Below are positions 1 to 7,044 of a DNA stretch of 64,000 bases, one piece after another (position 1 is the stretch's first letter; every line of letters begins with the position of its first letter). A program made the translations under genes and the position numbers. Under the pieces are notes generated by a model. The model had not been told where the DNA came from. It saw nothing but the letters and a program-made list of their open reading frames with translations, and made no database searches. Source of the DNA: an uncultured Isoptericola sp. (GTDB lineage Bacteria; Actinomycetota; Actinomycetes; Actinomycetales; Cellulomonadaceae); assembly GCA_947497265.1 (NCBI GenBank), contig CANMFP010000006.1, forward strand, positions 1 through 64,000, written 5' to 3'.

Positions 1-222
1 AGGGGTAGGTCTTTCTCGGCGAGGACGGTTGGTCGCACTTCCATCCTGCCGCCAGGGCCTACCCCTTCCTCACTCCCGGCCCCGCGTCACCAACGTCATG
101 ACCCGCAACACCTAGAAGCCGTCGACCAGCGTGCCGTCAACCCGAACGGTGAGCGCATCACCTGCTCCAGCAAGTGCCGCCAGAGGCTCTACAGGCAGCG
201 CCAGAAGGCCGCGACAGCATGA
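1..222 (+). CDS. Partial ORF with short Cys-containing basic tail
   Basis: A frame open from the left edge ends at a TGA at 220-222. Its last residues, ITCSSKCRQRLYRQRQK, carry a C-x3-C pair followed by a basic helix. Such tails end many small actinophage and plasmid proteins and resemble half of a zinc ribbon. The upstream part (Pro-, Ser- and His-rich) does not look strongly coding, so the true start may be inside or left of the window. Function unknown. Confidence 0.3.
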   Translation, partial: RGRSFSARTVGRTSILPPGPTPSSLPAPRHQRHDPQHLEAVDQRAVNPNGERITCSSKCRQRLYRQRQKAATA

Positions 223-502
223 CCGCGAGGGCGCCACCCCCACCCGTCACGGGGGGAGTGGCGGTCCTCCTGCGTTACACACGGGGTGTTACGAGAACCT
301 GGAAACCGTGGCAGAACCCCGGCTGCTGAGACCTGGCGGTGGCGTAGATGAGCGTGAAGGGGGCGCTCCCCTCCCGTGCGGTCCGCTGGGCAGCACCGGC
401 CATGCGAGTCGAGCGGACTGGAGATAGCCGGAGTGGTGAAACCGCGCTCACCGTGCTCTATTGGATGAGAAGGCGCAGCATCTCAGAGGCGAGGAGAACG
501 AC
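223..502. other. Intergenic stretch without recognisable gene
   Basis: I see no convincing coding frame between the Cys-tail ORF and the DUF2188 gene. It is GC-rich and holds short open frames on both strands, but none with protein-like composition. It presumably contains the promoter of the DUF2188 gene, but I could not pick a clear -35/-10 pair. Confidence 0.4.
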
Positions 503-733
503 GTGCCGAATGGCGACATGCACACGACGTGGGACGACGATCGTGGCCGGTGGAAGAACCAGCGCGAAGGGGCCAGCCGGGCCTCCGCATACTTCGACCG
601 CAAGGAGGAGGCTGCCGAGGCCGGCAAGGCGACGATGCGGCGTGAAGGCGGCGAGTGGATCGGCCACAAGAAGGACGGCCAGATCAACGAACGGAACACC
701 TACGGCGACGACCCCCACCCTCCGAAGGGCTGA
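503..733 (+). CDS. DUF2188 family protein
   Basis: A protein of about 76 residues. The order of features fits DUF2188: an early W, then GASRAS, an acidic-basic helix, and the closing GHKKDGQINERNTYGDDPHPPKG region (HKKDG, then YGDDPHPPKG). I chose the GTG at 503 because GAGGAG lies six bases upstream (491-496); an in-frame start at 461 would add 14 residues without a good ribosome binding site. DUF2188 proteins are small, of unknown function, and common on both chromosomes and mobile elements. The first gene to its right is on the same strand but unrelated. Confidence 0.65.
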   Translation: MPNGDMHTTWDDDRGRWKNQREGASRASAYFDRKEEAAEAGKATMRREGGEWIGHKKDGQINERNTYGDDPHPPKG

Positions 734-825
734 GGCCACTTGGCGTGCCGCGTGGGCGGAGCTCACGCGGGCGTCGGGGGCCCTCCTAGGCTAGTGCTGC
801 TCGCGAAGAAAGGAACGAAACCGCC

Positions 826-1227
826 ATGAGCAGCACGTCGAACCCCACCACTCATCCCGACATCATCTCCGTCTACGAGCACTCCCTGTCCCACCAGGCA
901 CATGTGGACACCCAGCGGGGCGTGGGCGTCTTGGTGCGGCCGGGGGCCGCGACCAGGGATGCCTGGGACCTAGGCGGTGGACTGGGCTCGGACACTCACC
1001 GCTCGACCCGCGAGGAAGACCTCAGCCGCGTGATGGCCAAGCTCGCATCCATGTCCTTCTACATCGCGGTCGAGGGAGCCGACCTCGGGACCGTTATTGA
1101 CATTCACGGCCACGAGAATGCCGACGAGCTGGTGCTCGTCTACCGGCCCGGCACCGATATCGAGACCGACGACAACCGGGCGTGCGTTGAATCGCTCGTT
1201 GCGGAGGTCCGCCAGTCGCGTGCCTAG
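826..1227 (+). CDS. Hypothetical protein
   Basis: A 133-residue soluble protein with a good ribosome binding site (AAAGGA about ten bases before the ATG). It is acidic, with no signal peptide, membrane segment or recognisable catalytic motif. The C-terminal half (residues about 75-130) looks like alternating strands and helices with a conserved-looking DELVLVYRPGTDIE segment. I do not recognise a family. It ends just before a strong hairpin shared with the convergent zinc-ribbon gene. The codon use is reasonably host-like, so it is probably a real gene of the element. Confidence 0.55.
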   Translation: MSSTSNPTTHPDIISVYEHSLSHQAHVDTQRGVGVLVRPGAATRDAWDLGGGLGSDTHRSTREEDLSRVMAKLASMSFYIAVEGADLGTVIDIHGHENADELVLVYRPGTDIETDDNRACVESLVAEVRQSRA

Positions 1228-1244
1228 GGGACACCCCCCCGTCG

Positions 1245-1280
1245 GCGTCGCCATCCAGCAAGGCCACTGGATGGCGACGC
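1245..1280. terminator. Perfect 14-bp hairpin between convergent genes
   Basis: GCGTCGCCATCCAG at 1245-1258 pairs perfectly with CTGGATGGCGACGC at 1267-1280 around an 8-base loop. It lies between the stop of the 826-1227 gene (+) and the stop of the 1287-1847 gene (-), the expected place for a bidirectional terminator. There is no T-tract on either side, as is usual in high-GC actinobacteria. Confidence 0.7.
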
Positions 1281-1286
1281 TAGCGG

Positions 1287-1847
1287 TCAATCCAGTGGCT
1301 TCGACCGCTGCTTTGAAACCTTGCTCGCCGTGATCCGACACGACCTGCAGCGGCGCCGACCGTCCTTGAAAACGTAGGTGTTCTCCGGTGTGTACTCGTG
1401 GCCCTGGGGGCAGTGGGTCTTCGCGCGCTGGTACTCAGCGCCGTCACGGCGGTCAAACGCACCGTGGCGCTTCCACCGCTTCCAGTGCACCTGGCACCAT
1501 CCGGCACTGACCTCGCGGCGCCGGTCGCAGCCCTCCACCGAGCACAGCTTGGGTCGGCTGTCCCGCTCGGCGTAGTAGGCGCGGATCACGTCAGCTACGT
1601 CGCCAGGGATGCTCCAGTGCGTGCGCGTCCTCTCGAAACCGTGACGCCGCAGCCAGGAGCGAATCGCGGCCGGGCCCTCGCTGAGCTCCAATGCCAGCTC
1701 GTTGGGTGTTGTCGCCTCACGCACAGGACGAGGGTAGCGGGGGCCGGGCTCCTTGGGGAGCTCCGCAAGATGGTGCTGCAGCCAACGCTCGGATCGTGCA
1801 GGTCGGGATGATGGTGGGGGAGTAGCGTGTCGTATGCCTGCCGCCAC
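1287..1847 (-). CDS. Zinc-ribbon protein, phage HNH-like family
   Basis: About 186 residues from a GTG at 1847; a GTG at 1724 (residue 42) is an alternative start and would drop a Pro-rich leader. Two metal-binding clusters are visible: Cys102-x4-Cys107 with Cys118-x2-His121, then Cys146-x3-His150 with Cys167-x2-Cys170. The second cluster (CPQGHEYTPENTY, then RRRCRSC) is a module often seen in actinophage HNH-type nucleases and zinc fingers. I cannot identify a complete HNH catalytic triad, so nuclease activity is uncertain; DNA binding is more likely. Residues 46-95 resemble a helix-turn-helix region. It is convergent with the hypothetical gene to its left. Confidence 0.5.
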   Translation of the reverse strand: MAAGIRHATPPPSSRPARSERWLQHHLAELPKEPGPRYPRPVREATTPNELALELSEGPAAIRSWLRRHGFERTRTHWSIPGDVADVIRAYYAERDSRPKLCSVEGCDRRREVSAGWCQVHWKRWKRHGAFDRRDGAEYQRAKTHCPQGHEYTPENTYVFKDGRRRCRSCRITASKVSKQRSKPLD

Positions 1848-1927
1848 TCTCGCGGCCTTAGCCTTGTGTCAGTCCAAGCACCCCGGTCGCAGCCGGCTGG
1901 TGCAAGTCGCATCGAGCGAGGAGCGCA

Positions 1928-2797
1928 ATGACCAGCGCAGCCACAGACCCGCATCAACTGGTCGGCACGGCTCAGCATCCTCGCGCAAAGGATCTCTCGT
2001 CATATCTAATTCACATGACGCGAACACCGGCGGATCTGGCCTCGATCCTCGTGGATGGTTGCATCGAGGCCCGCGGGGCATTCGGACTCGCGGGACAGGA
2101 TCCGTCGAGAAGCGATTCTCACCGCTGCGTCTGCTTGACAGAGACCCCAGCACAGGAAATCGAGAGGTTCGCAAGCAAGCGAAAATATGGGATTGTATTC
2201 AAGCGCGCGTTCATTATCCGACTCGGTGGCCAACGTGTCTGGTACGTCAATTATGCAACACCGGCGTTTGAAGCGCTCAAGCATGAAATGAACCGGCTCC
2301 ATAATGCTGAAGTCTCGTCACGGTTCCTTGAGCTCACACCCTACATCGACATGTGGCGCGAAGACGTCTATGCGTTCGACTGGGAGCGCGAGTGGCGGGT
2401 AAATGGCGACGTCAGGTTCGAATGGAGCGATGTCGAGTACCTCATTACAGAGAATCAAGGGCTACTGACCGTCCTGGAATCGCCAGATGTAGGTAGTGGG
2501 TATTTCCATCCAAAGCAACAGGATTACATCTGGACCGGCGGCACGCTGCCGGAACTAGACGCGGCGGTCGGTGCCCTCGCTGAACAGTTCACAAAGGAGT
2601 TTGCTGAGCCTGACGAGGCGCTCTTCCATGACTCGGAGCAAGTGGACGGCTACGCGTGGGGCGGGATTCGACACTGGGAAACACGCGAAGCGATCGAATC
2701 GATCAACCTAGGAAGGCCGCGCGCAGTGATCGATGCGCTGGAGGCCCACCTGAATGAAAGGTCCGTTAGCTGGCTATCTAGAAAAGGCCTTGCTTAG
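1928..2797 (+). CDS. AbiGi-like abortive-infection family protein
   Basis: A 289-residue protein started by an ATG with AGGAG four to five bases upstream. The feature order resembles the AbiGi family (PF10899, first known from the lactococcal AbiG phage-resistance system): an N-terminal IHMTRTPADLASIL segment, a central CVCLTETP (68-74), KYGIVFKRAFI (87-97), VWYVN (104-108) and an EREWR motif (153-157). The C-terminal 100 residues are not recognised. It is AT-richer than the chromosome and runs convergent to a restriction-modification pair, a defence-island setting. I infer a phage-defence role; the partner AbiGii-type nucleotidyltransferase is not seen in the window. Assignment is by motif pattern only. 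Confidence 0.45.
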   Translation: MTSAATDPHQLVGTAQHPRAKDLSSYLIHMTRTPADLASILVDGCIEARGAFGLAGQDPSRSDSHRCVCLTETPAQEIERFASKRKYGIVFKRAFIIRLGGQRVWYVNYATPAFEALKHEMNRLHNAEVSSRFLELTPYIDMWREDVYAFDWEREWRVNGDVRFEWSDVEYLITENQGLLTVLESPDVGSGYFHPKQQDYIWTGGTLPELDAAVGALAEQFTKEFAEPDEALFHDSEQVDGYAWGGIRHWETREAIESINLGRPRAVIDALEAHLNERSVSWLSRKGLA

Positions 2798-2811
2798 GGA
2801 GTCGCGAGCGT

Positions 2812-3516
2812 CTATGCCCCGAGTGCTTGCAAAGCAAAATTGACGCGCGCCTCGATCTGCGTAGCGAGTGTTTCCGCAGTGGCCGTAGGTACTGGTTCGT
2901 CGTACCCGATCGTGCCATCGTCATTAACCCACGTCCTGACCATCCATCCAGCCTGATAGATATTCTGCGAGATGAATCGCTCGATGGCGGTTCCGTACTG
3001 TCCCGCGTAGGTGAAGGGTACGAATGCTGGATCGAGAGGGAAGTGCTTCGACCTTACGCCGTTGCGCCTTTTGGGTTCGCAGTCGCGATTGAAGGTCATT
3101 CCCCAGGCCGCCCAGATGCCAAGCTTGCCAAAGGCCTCGCTTATCTCCTGCACCGTATTGGTGTCGACGGCGCTTCCGATCGCCTCCTCGATGCGGTTGT
3201 TCGCATTGTTGGAAGGGCTTTTCTCTTGCGATTTCAGTTCTACGACGCCGACCAGATGCCCCTTGTGTACCGCTACGACATCCCAGTTCTTTGAGCGGCG
3301 AAAGTACCCGGGTATGATTGTGTCCGTCGTAACCTCGTCATCTCGGAGGCCAGCATCGATGAACATTTGGCGGACGAAATCGGCCAACGACTTCATGTGC
3401 CTGGCGTCGCGGGCTTGTGCCCCGACGCCCGCCCGGCCTTGAGCGGCCTGCATCGCAACGGCGGCGTCTTTCGCTGCCCACCAGTTGACCATCAGGGGCA
3501 TTATGTCACGTGTCAT
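2812..3516 (-). CDS. PaeR7I/XhoI-type restriction endonuclease
   Basis: A 234-residue type II endonuclease, close to the roughly 245 residues of PaeR7I and XhoI, which cleave CTCGAG. The PD-(D/E)xK core is visible: NWD with Asp79, then Glu93-Leu-Lys95 in VVELKSQ, followed by an NNRIEEAIGSA segment characteristic of this family. I chose the ATG at 3516, which overlaps the end of the methyltransferase gene by 11 bases; upstream in-frame starts would add non-homologous residues. Gene order methyltransferase then endonuclease in one transcript lets protection precede cleavage. No controller (C) protein gene is adjacent. Site specificity is inferred from family membership. The frame is intact. Confidence 0.85.
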   Translation of the reverse strand: MTRDIMPLMVNWWAAKDAAVAMQAAQGRAGVGAQARDARHMKSLADFVRQMFIDAGLRDDEVTTDTIIPGYFRRSKNWDVVAVHKGHLVGVVELKSQEKSPSNNANNRIEEAIGSAVDTNTVQEISEAFGKLGIWAAWGMTFNRDCEPKRRNGVRSKHFPLDPAFVPFTYAGQYGTAIERFISQNIYQAGWMVRTWVNDDGTIGYDEPVPTATAETLATQIEARVNFALQALGA

Positions 3517-5203
3517 TCGATGCGTTATCCTTGTCGAGTTCGTAGTCGGACGGGTCGATACCATAAGCGCGTGCCGCGGCGTTGGTTGCCTTTTCGACGT
3601 CACGGGCGCGGAAGGATTCTCGTAGGTCGGTCATAAGTTCGGCGTCTAATGAAGCTGGATCGGGCACGCGTATACGCTTCAGGTACTGCGCCTGGAAGCG
3701 GAGAGTGCCACCGCGCATGCGGACGCAGTAGGCCTCAATAAAAGCCTGAGCGATCCGCGAGAGTAGGATCCCGCCTAGCACCTCTAGGTCCCAGTCGTCA
3801 GACACCACGTAGTAGAGGTTGTGGTGCGGATAGTGGCCGCCCGTCTCCAGGACCGGGTGAATCGTCGCCTTCATGTCTTGCAGGAGCAGTTTGGGTCGAT
3901 TGGTAATCGACCCGTTGACCTTGTCGATAGTCCGGTGCCAGGAAGTGGGTGCTCGCCTGGCGACGTGTCGGTCTTTGAGTGCGGGATGTGCTGAGAGATA
4001 ACCCTTCATTAGTGGGTACGAATTGAGGTCGACGATCGAACCATCCGGGTTCCACGGATTAATAAGATAGTTGCCCTGCCAGTTGTAGGAGCCGCTCATG
4101 AGGTCCCGTCGCATAGAGAGCGGCAGCAGGCGGTCCCGTTCGACGATTGCGGGGTCCTTGGTGATGTAGACTTTGTCGGCTCCGGTCGCGATCCCGATTC
4201 CGACACGAGTGCCCGTGGCAGGATCGTGCAGGGGGTTGAATGAGTCGTTGAGAAGCTCGATCAATGCGAGCCTTGCCGGAGATCCCGTGGGCCAGAGTTC
4301 GTCTCCCTCGAACCAGTGAGGAAGCGTGTGCGCCATTACGCCCACACCGTTGAAGTCGAAGACATCCGTGCTGCGACTTGCCTCGACTAGTGCCGCTGCA
4401 GAGGACTCGCCGAATGAGGACGTGGTGTCTGCTACAACGACAGGGCCCTGCGATTCGTTGGCGAGGACCGTGATGGCGGGGTAAGCAGAGACCTGCGCTT
4501 CGAAGGCGTCGACGTCATGCATGGTCCATACGTGCCTGACGGAATACTGCGACGCTATGAGCTGGCGCAGACCGCGACCGTACTGATTGCGCATCCAGCG
4601 GTCGGCACAGATGAAACCCATTTGGCCGCCGGGCTTGAGGATGGCGAGCGAGCGTTCGATGAACCCGACGTAGATGTCGCCACGTCCGCTCATTGTGGGC
4701 CATCTGGCGCGGTACGTGGCGGCGAGGTGCTCAGGCAGATCGTCGTACCTGATGTATGGGGGATTGCCGACGACGATGTCGGCGTTTTGGACTTCGTCTT
4801 CGAGCAGGAAGTCGGCCAGGCGGACCCATGTCTTGGCGATTTCTCGTGCTTCGTGCGTGGCGACGCCAGCGTTGGTTAAGAGGGTGGTGCAGAGAGCCCT
4901 GCTGGTCTCGACGTGGGCTGGCTGAAGATCATAGGCCCGGATCGCGTCTGACAGCGATCGAGGGTCGTGGCCGTGCGTGGTCGCACTGGCGAGGAGCCGC
5001 TCGACGATGGGGCCGAGGAAGGCGCCAGTGCCACACGAGGGCTCGACCACTCGGAGCGATGCCAGATCAGCTGTGGTCTCATAGCGCGTGAGGTCGAGGA
5101 GCGTTTCGACCACCCAACGCTTGGTGAAGATCTCGCCGTAGTTCTGCACGGGAGCGGGGATGGCGATAGACACGGTCGGGATCCTACGGCCACACACCGA
5201 CAT
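3506..5203 (-). CDS. N6-adenine DNA methyltransferase of PaeR7I-type system
   Basis: A 565-residue class I SAM-dependent methyltransferase. Motif I reads VVEPSCGTGAFLG (about 52-64) and the catalytic motif IV is NPPY (147-150) in VVGNPPYIRYDD. The motif I then IV order gives the gamma class of adenine methyltransferases, which includes M.PaeR7I. The C-terminal part, with no clear motif, should be the target-recognition region. The ATG at 5203 has an AGGGTG-like ribosome site; a GTG at 5173 directly before the conserved start is the alternative. It overlaps the endonuclease gene by 11 bases, and both are read leftward. The expected role is methylating adenine in CTCGAG to block the partner nuclease; this is inferred from the pairing. 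Confidence 0.85.
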   Translation of the reverse strand: MSVCGRRIPTVSIAIPAPVQNYGEIFTKRWVVETLLDLTRYETTADLASLRVVEPSCGTGAFLGPIVERLLASATTHGHDPRSLSDAIRAYDLQPAHVETSRALCTTLLTNAGVATHEAREIAKTWVRLADFLLEDEVQNADIVVGNPPYIRYDDLPEHLAATYRARWPTMSGRGDIYVGFIERSLAILKPGGQMGFICADRWMRNQYGRGLRQLIASQYSVRHVWTMHDVDAFEAQVSAYPAITVLANESQGPVVVADTTSSFGESSAAALVEASRSTDVFDFNGVGVMAHTLPHWFEGDELWPTGSPARLALIELLNDSFNPLHDPATGTRVGIGIATGADKVYITKDPAIVERDRLLPLSMRRDLMSGSYNWQGNYLINPWNPDGSIVDLNSYPLMKGYLSAHPALKDRHVARRAPTSWHRTIDKVNGSITNRPKLLLQDMKATIHPVLETGGHYPHHNLYYVVSDDWDLEVLGGILLSRIAQAFIEAYCVRMRGGTLRFQAQYLKRIRVPDPASLDAELMTDLRESFRARDVEKATNAAARAYGIDPSDYELDKDNASNDT

Positions 5204-5319
5204 GGCGGTGCACCCTACGGAGCCCGGCGCCAGCGACGTTGGAACCCGACGCTCCTGTCTCGCCCTTCACCGAGCCTACCGGTGCCGGAATCTCGGTCGA
5301 TGAACGACTGCGCGTCCGG
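5204..5319. other. Intergenic region upstream of methyltransferase gene
   Basis: About 116 bases separate the methyltransferase start from the stop of the DUF2637 gene on the same strand. It is long enough for a separate promoter of the restriction-modification operon, but I see no convincing -35/-10 pair and no strong hairpin. Confidence 0.35.
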
Positions 5320-6018
5320 TCACCCCGCCTTGACGAGCCCGGCCCTCTCTAGGTCGCGGAGTGCCGACTTGACCAGGGTCGTGGACATCCCTACGGCCTC
5401 CGCGATGTCCCGCTGACGAGCACCCTGCCGGTGCAGATCGAGCACCTTGGCCAGGTTTTCGCGGGTGCGCTTGCTCTGGGGGTGGTCACTGACGAGCGTG
5501 CCGAGCAGGTCCAGCTCATCGGCCTCGACCGGACGGAGCTCACGGACGACGGCGGAGCGCTCCTCGGAACCGCTGGTGCCGTCCGACGAGACGGTGCGCG
5601 CATCTGGTGCTGCCACGATCAGGCTTGCCAGGTTCTCCAGGGCTGCCAGAGCGCCGACAGGAGCCAGGGCGACCACCACGGTCCCCACGTAGGGCTGAGC
5701 GGTCTCAGGGACGCCGAGTGAGTGTGCGGCGTTGCCCAGCAGGGACACCAGGGTGAAGAACGTCAGCAGGAACCACGAGAACCGCGCTGACTGCCCACGG
5801 GCACGACGTACCAGGGCAGACAGGCTATAGACGATCAGGGCGACGTCGAGCATGACGGGCACGGCGGGCGCGAGATAGGGCGGGACGTGTGCCCAGCCGG
5901 AGACGTCCACGAGCGCGTTGAACGACAGGGCGAACGACGCCAGGAACACCAGGGCGGTACCGGTAGCGATCGTGAGAAGGACGGGCCGGGAGTCAGGGTT
6001 GATTCGCGTGTGGGTCAC
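5320..6018 (-). CDS. DUF2637 membrane protein with C-terminal helix-turn-helix
   Basis: 232 residues from the GTG at 6018, which overlaps the upstream stop by four bases (GTGA), so the two are translationally coupled. Residues about 10-150 hold four membrane segments, the pattern of DUF2637, a family widespread on conjugative and integrative elements of actinomycetes (SpdA-like spread proteins). Residues about 195-232 form a helix-turn-helix (RQRDIAEAVGMSTTLVKSAL) joined by an acidic linker. A membrane protein with a DNA-binding tail suggests tethering DNA at the membrane or regulating transfer; this is inference. It is the last gene of a leftward three-gene cluster at the element's right end. 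Confidence 0.7.
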   Translation of the reverse strand: MTHTRINPDSRPVLLTIATGTALVFLASFALSFNALVDVSGWAHVPPYLAPAVPVMLDVALIVYSLSALVRRARGQSARFSWFLLTFFTLVSLLGNAAHSLGVPETAQPYVGTVVVALAPVGALAALENLASLIVAAPDARTVSSDGTSGSEERSAVVRELRPVEADELDLLGTLVSDHPQSKRTRENLAKVLDLHRQGARQRDIAEAVGMSTTLVKSALRDLERAGLVKAG

Positions 6019-6344
6019 TGGTCGTTGTTCCCGAAGGTTTCGAAGATGGCCTCGTGGAACGTGGAAACCCATGTCGTCGCGGTGGAAACGGTCAGCTCGG
6101 CCAGGACCTCTGCGAGGACCTTGGCTGCCGACTCGGGACCCACCTCCTCCAGGAGCCGCTTGTAGGCCGTGGTGGCTCGGCGTACGACGCGGTCGGAAGC
6201 CTCCTGTGCGACTTCGGGGGAGACGGTGCCCTTGGGTAGGCCGTTGAACGTGATCGTCTTGTTCGCCTGAGCCATGATCTCGGCCAGGTGGGCGTAGGCG
6301 GTCTCAGCCTCGGGGGAGAGTTGCTGGGTGTGCTGGGTGGTCAT
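6015..6344 (-). CDS. Small helical protein of element
   Basis: 109 residues, starting at an ATG preceded by GAGGAG. Predicted to be almost entirely helical, with an Ala-, Glu- and Val-rich middle and no membrane segment or cysteine. I do not recognise a family. It sits 26 bases after the winged-helix gene and overlaps the DUF2637 gene by four bases, so all three should be one transcript. Such small helical proteins are frequent beside DUF2637 genes, but no function can be given. Confidence 0.6.
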   Translation of the reverse strand: MTTQHTQQLSPEAETAYAHLAEIMAQANKTITFNGLPKGTVSPEVAQEASDRVVRRATTAYKRLLEEVGPESAAKVLAEVLAELTVSTATTWVSTFHEAIFETFGNNDQ

Positions 6345-6370
6345 GGTTTCTCCTCGATGTTGTTGATGGT

Positions 6371-6958
6371 TCAGGCAGGGACGCTGTGACGGCACAGGGC
6401 GCAGTACCGCGACCCTCGCGGGTCGCCGTGGACACACTCGATGAGCGGGGTAGCACCACGTCGGGGAAGTGTCGGGAGACTTCCCCGTGAGGGGGAGGAG
6501 GCCTGCACCGACTTCCGGATGGCGGAGCGGCGTCGCTTGCCGAGGACGTACGACAGGCCCGCGATACGTCGCTGGGTCGACTCGCGACGGACCTGGACGA
6601 CGGTGTCCTTGATCGTGCGGGCGAGGCCTATGAGCGCGAGCACGGCTCTCTTGACGATGCGGATATGTGACGGCACGCAGCGTCCTGCGGCGACACCGCC
6701 ACGACGCCACACGATCAGTCCAGCTCGTTCGAGTTCGACGAGTCTGGACCTCACCCACCGCTCGGAGTAGCCGGAGACGTCCGCGAGCTGGGGAGCGGTC
6801 ACCAGTCCCTCGCCGGAGCCATAGGGAAGTAGGGCAACGAGGGCGCGCAGCATGGCGCGGGTGCCCTTGTGCTCGCTCCCGGCAAGGTCTCCCCAGCCGG
6901 CGCGGGCGAGGCTCGTCAGGATGTCGCGTGTGGGTGCGTGCGCAGTAAGGTGACGCAA
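6371..6958 (-). CDS. Winged-helix protein, possible replication or regulatory protein
   Basis: 195 residues from a TTG at 6958 with GGAGG nine bases upstream. Residues about 30-92 form a winged helix (VTAPQLADVSGYSERWVRSR, then a RAGLIVWRRGG wing) like MarR/Rep-type domains of actinobacterial plasmids and integrative elements. Residues 93-150 are very basic. The C-terminus carries a Cys-His cluster (ECVHGD, then YCALCRH) like a small zinc ribbon. It is the first gene after the right end of the element, read away from the junction. A role in replication initiation or in element control is plausible from position and domains, but not shown. Confidence 0.6.
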   Translation of the reverse strand: MRHLTAHAPTRDILTSLARAGWGDLAGSEHKGTRAMLRALVALLPYGSGEGLVTAPQLADVSGYSERWVRSRLVELERAGLIVWRRGGVAAGRCVPSHIRIVKRAVLALIGLARTIKDTVVQVRRESTQRRIAGLSYVLGKRRRSAIRKSVQASSPSRGSLPTLPRRGATPLIECVHGDPRGSRYCALCRHSVPA

Positions 6959-6979
6959 GTCGGGCTACCTCCCGGCCAT

Positions 6980-7010
6980 GCCCCCGGACGGTTGCCGCCG
7001 TCGCGGGGGC
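6980..7010. terminator. Hairpin near element right end
   Basis: GCCCCCGGACGG (6980-6991) pairs with CCGTCGCGGGGGC (6998-7010), with one mismatch or bulge, followed by CTCTTTGCTTTC on the plus strand. It lies between the first element gene and the comM junction and could insulate the element from outside transcription. It is also close enough to the junction to belong to the attachment region. Confidence 0.55.
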
Positions 7011-7044
7011 CTCTTTGCTTTCGGTCGGGTGTCAGACTGCTTTA

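Larger units (their letters stand above)
1..7044. mobile_element. Right-hand part of an element integrated in comM
   Basis: Everything left of about 7045 interrupts the comM reading frame, which normally runs directly up to dprA. The genes inside (DUF2637 protein, winged-helix protein, zinc-ribbon protein, restriction-modification pair, AbiGi-like protein) are typical accessory cargo of actinobacterial integrative elements, plasmids and prophages. Base composition in 1980-3650 is clearly more AT-rich than the chromosome to the right. The left end, the other half of comM and any integrase lie outside the window, so the element type (integrative element, phage or plasmid) is unresolved. The right junction is placed where comM-like protein sequence begins; the exact att core cannot be fixed without the left junction. 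Confidence 0.8.

Noticed and set aside
131-427. Open frames on both strands at 131-794 as genes
   Set aside because: Apart from the DUF2188 gene they have arbitrary Arg/Pro/Ala-rich translations and no ribosome sites.
3506-3603. Endonuclease start at 3603
   Set aside because: Would extend 29 residues into the methyltransferase coding region with no family similarity; ATG at 3516 matches expected length.
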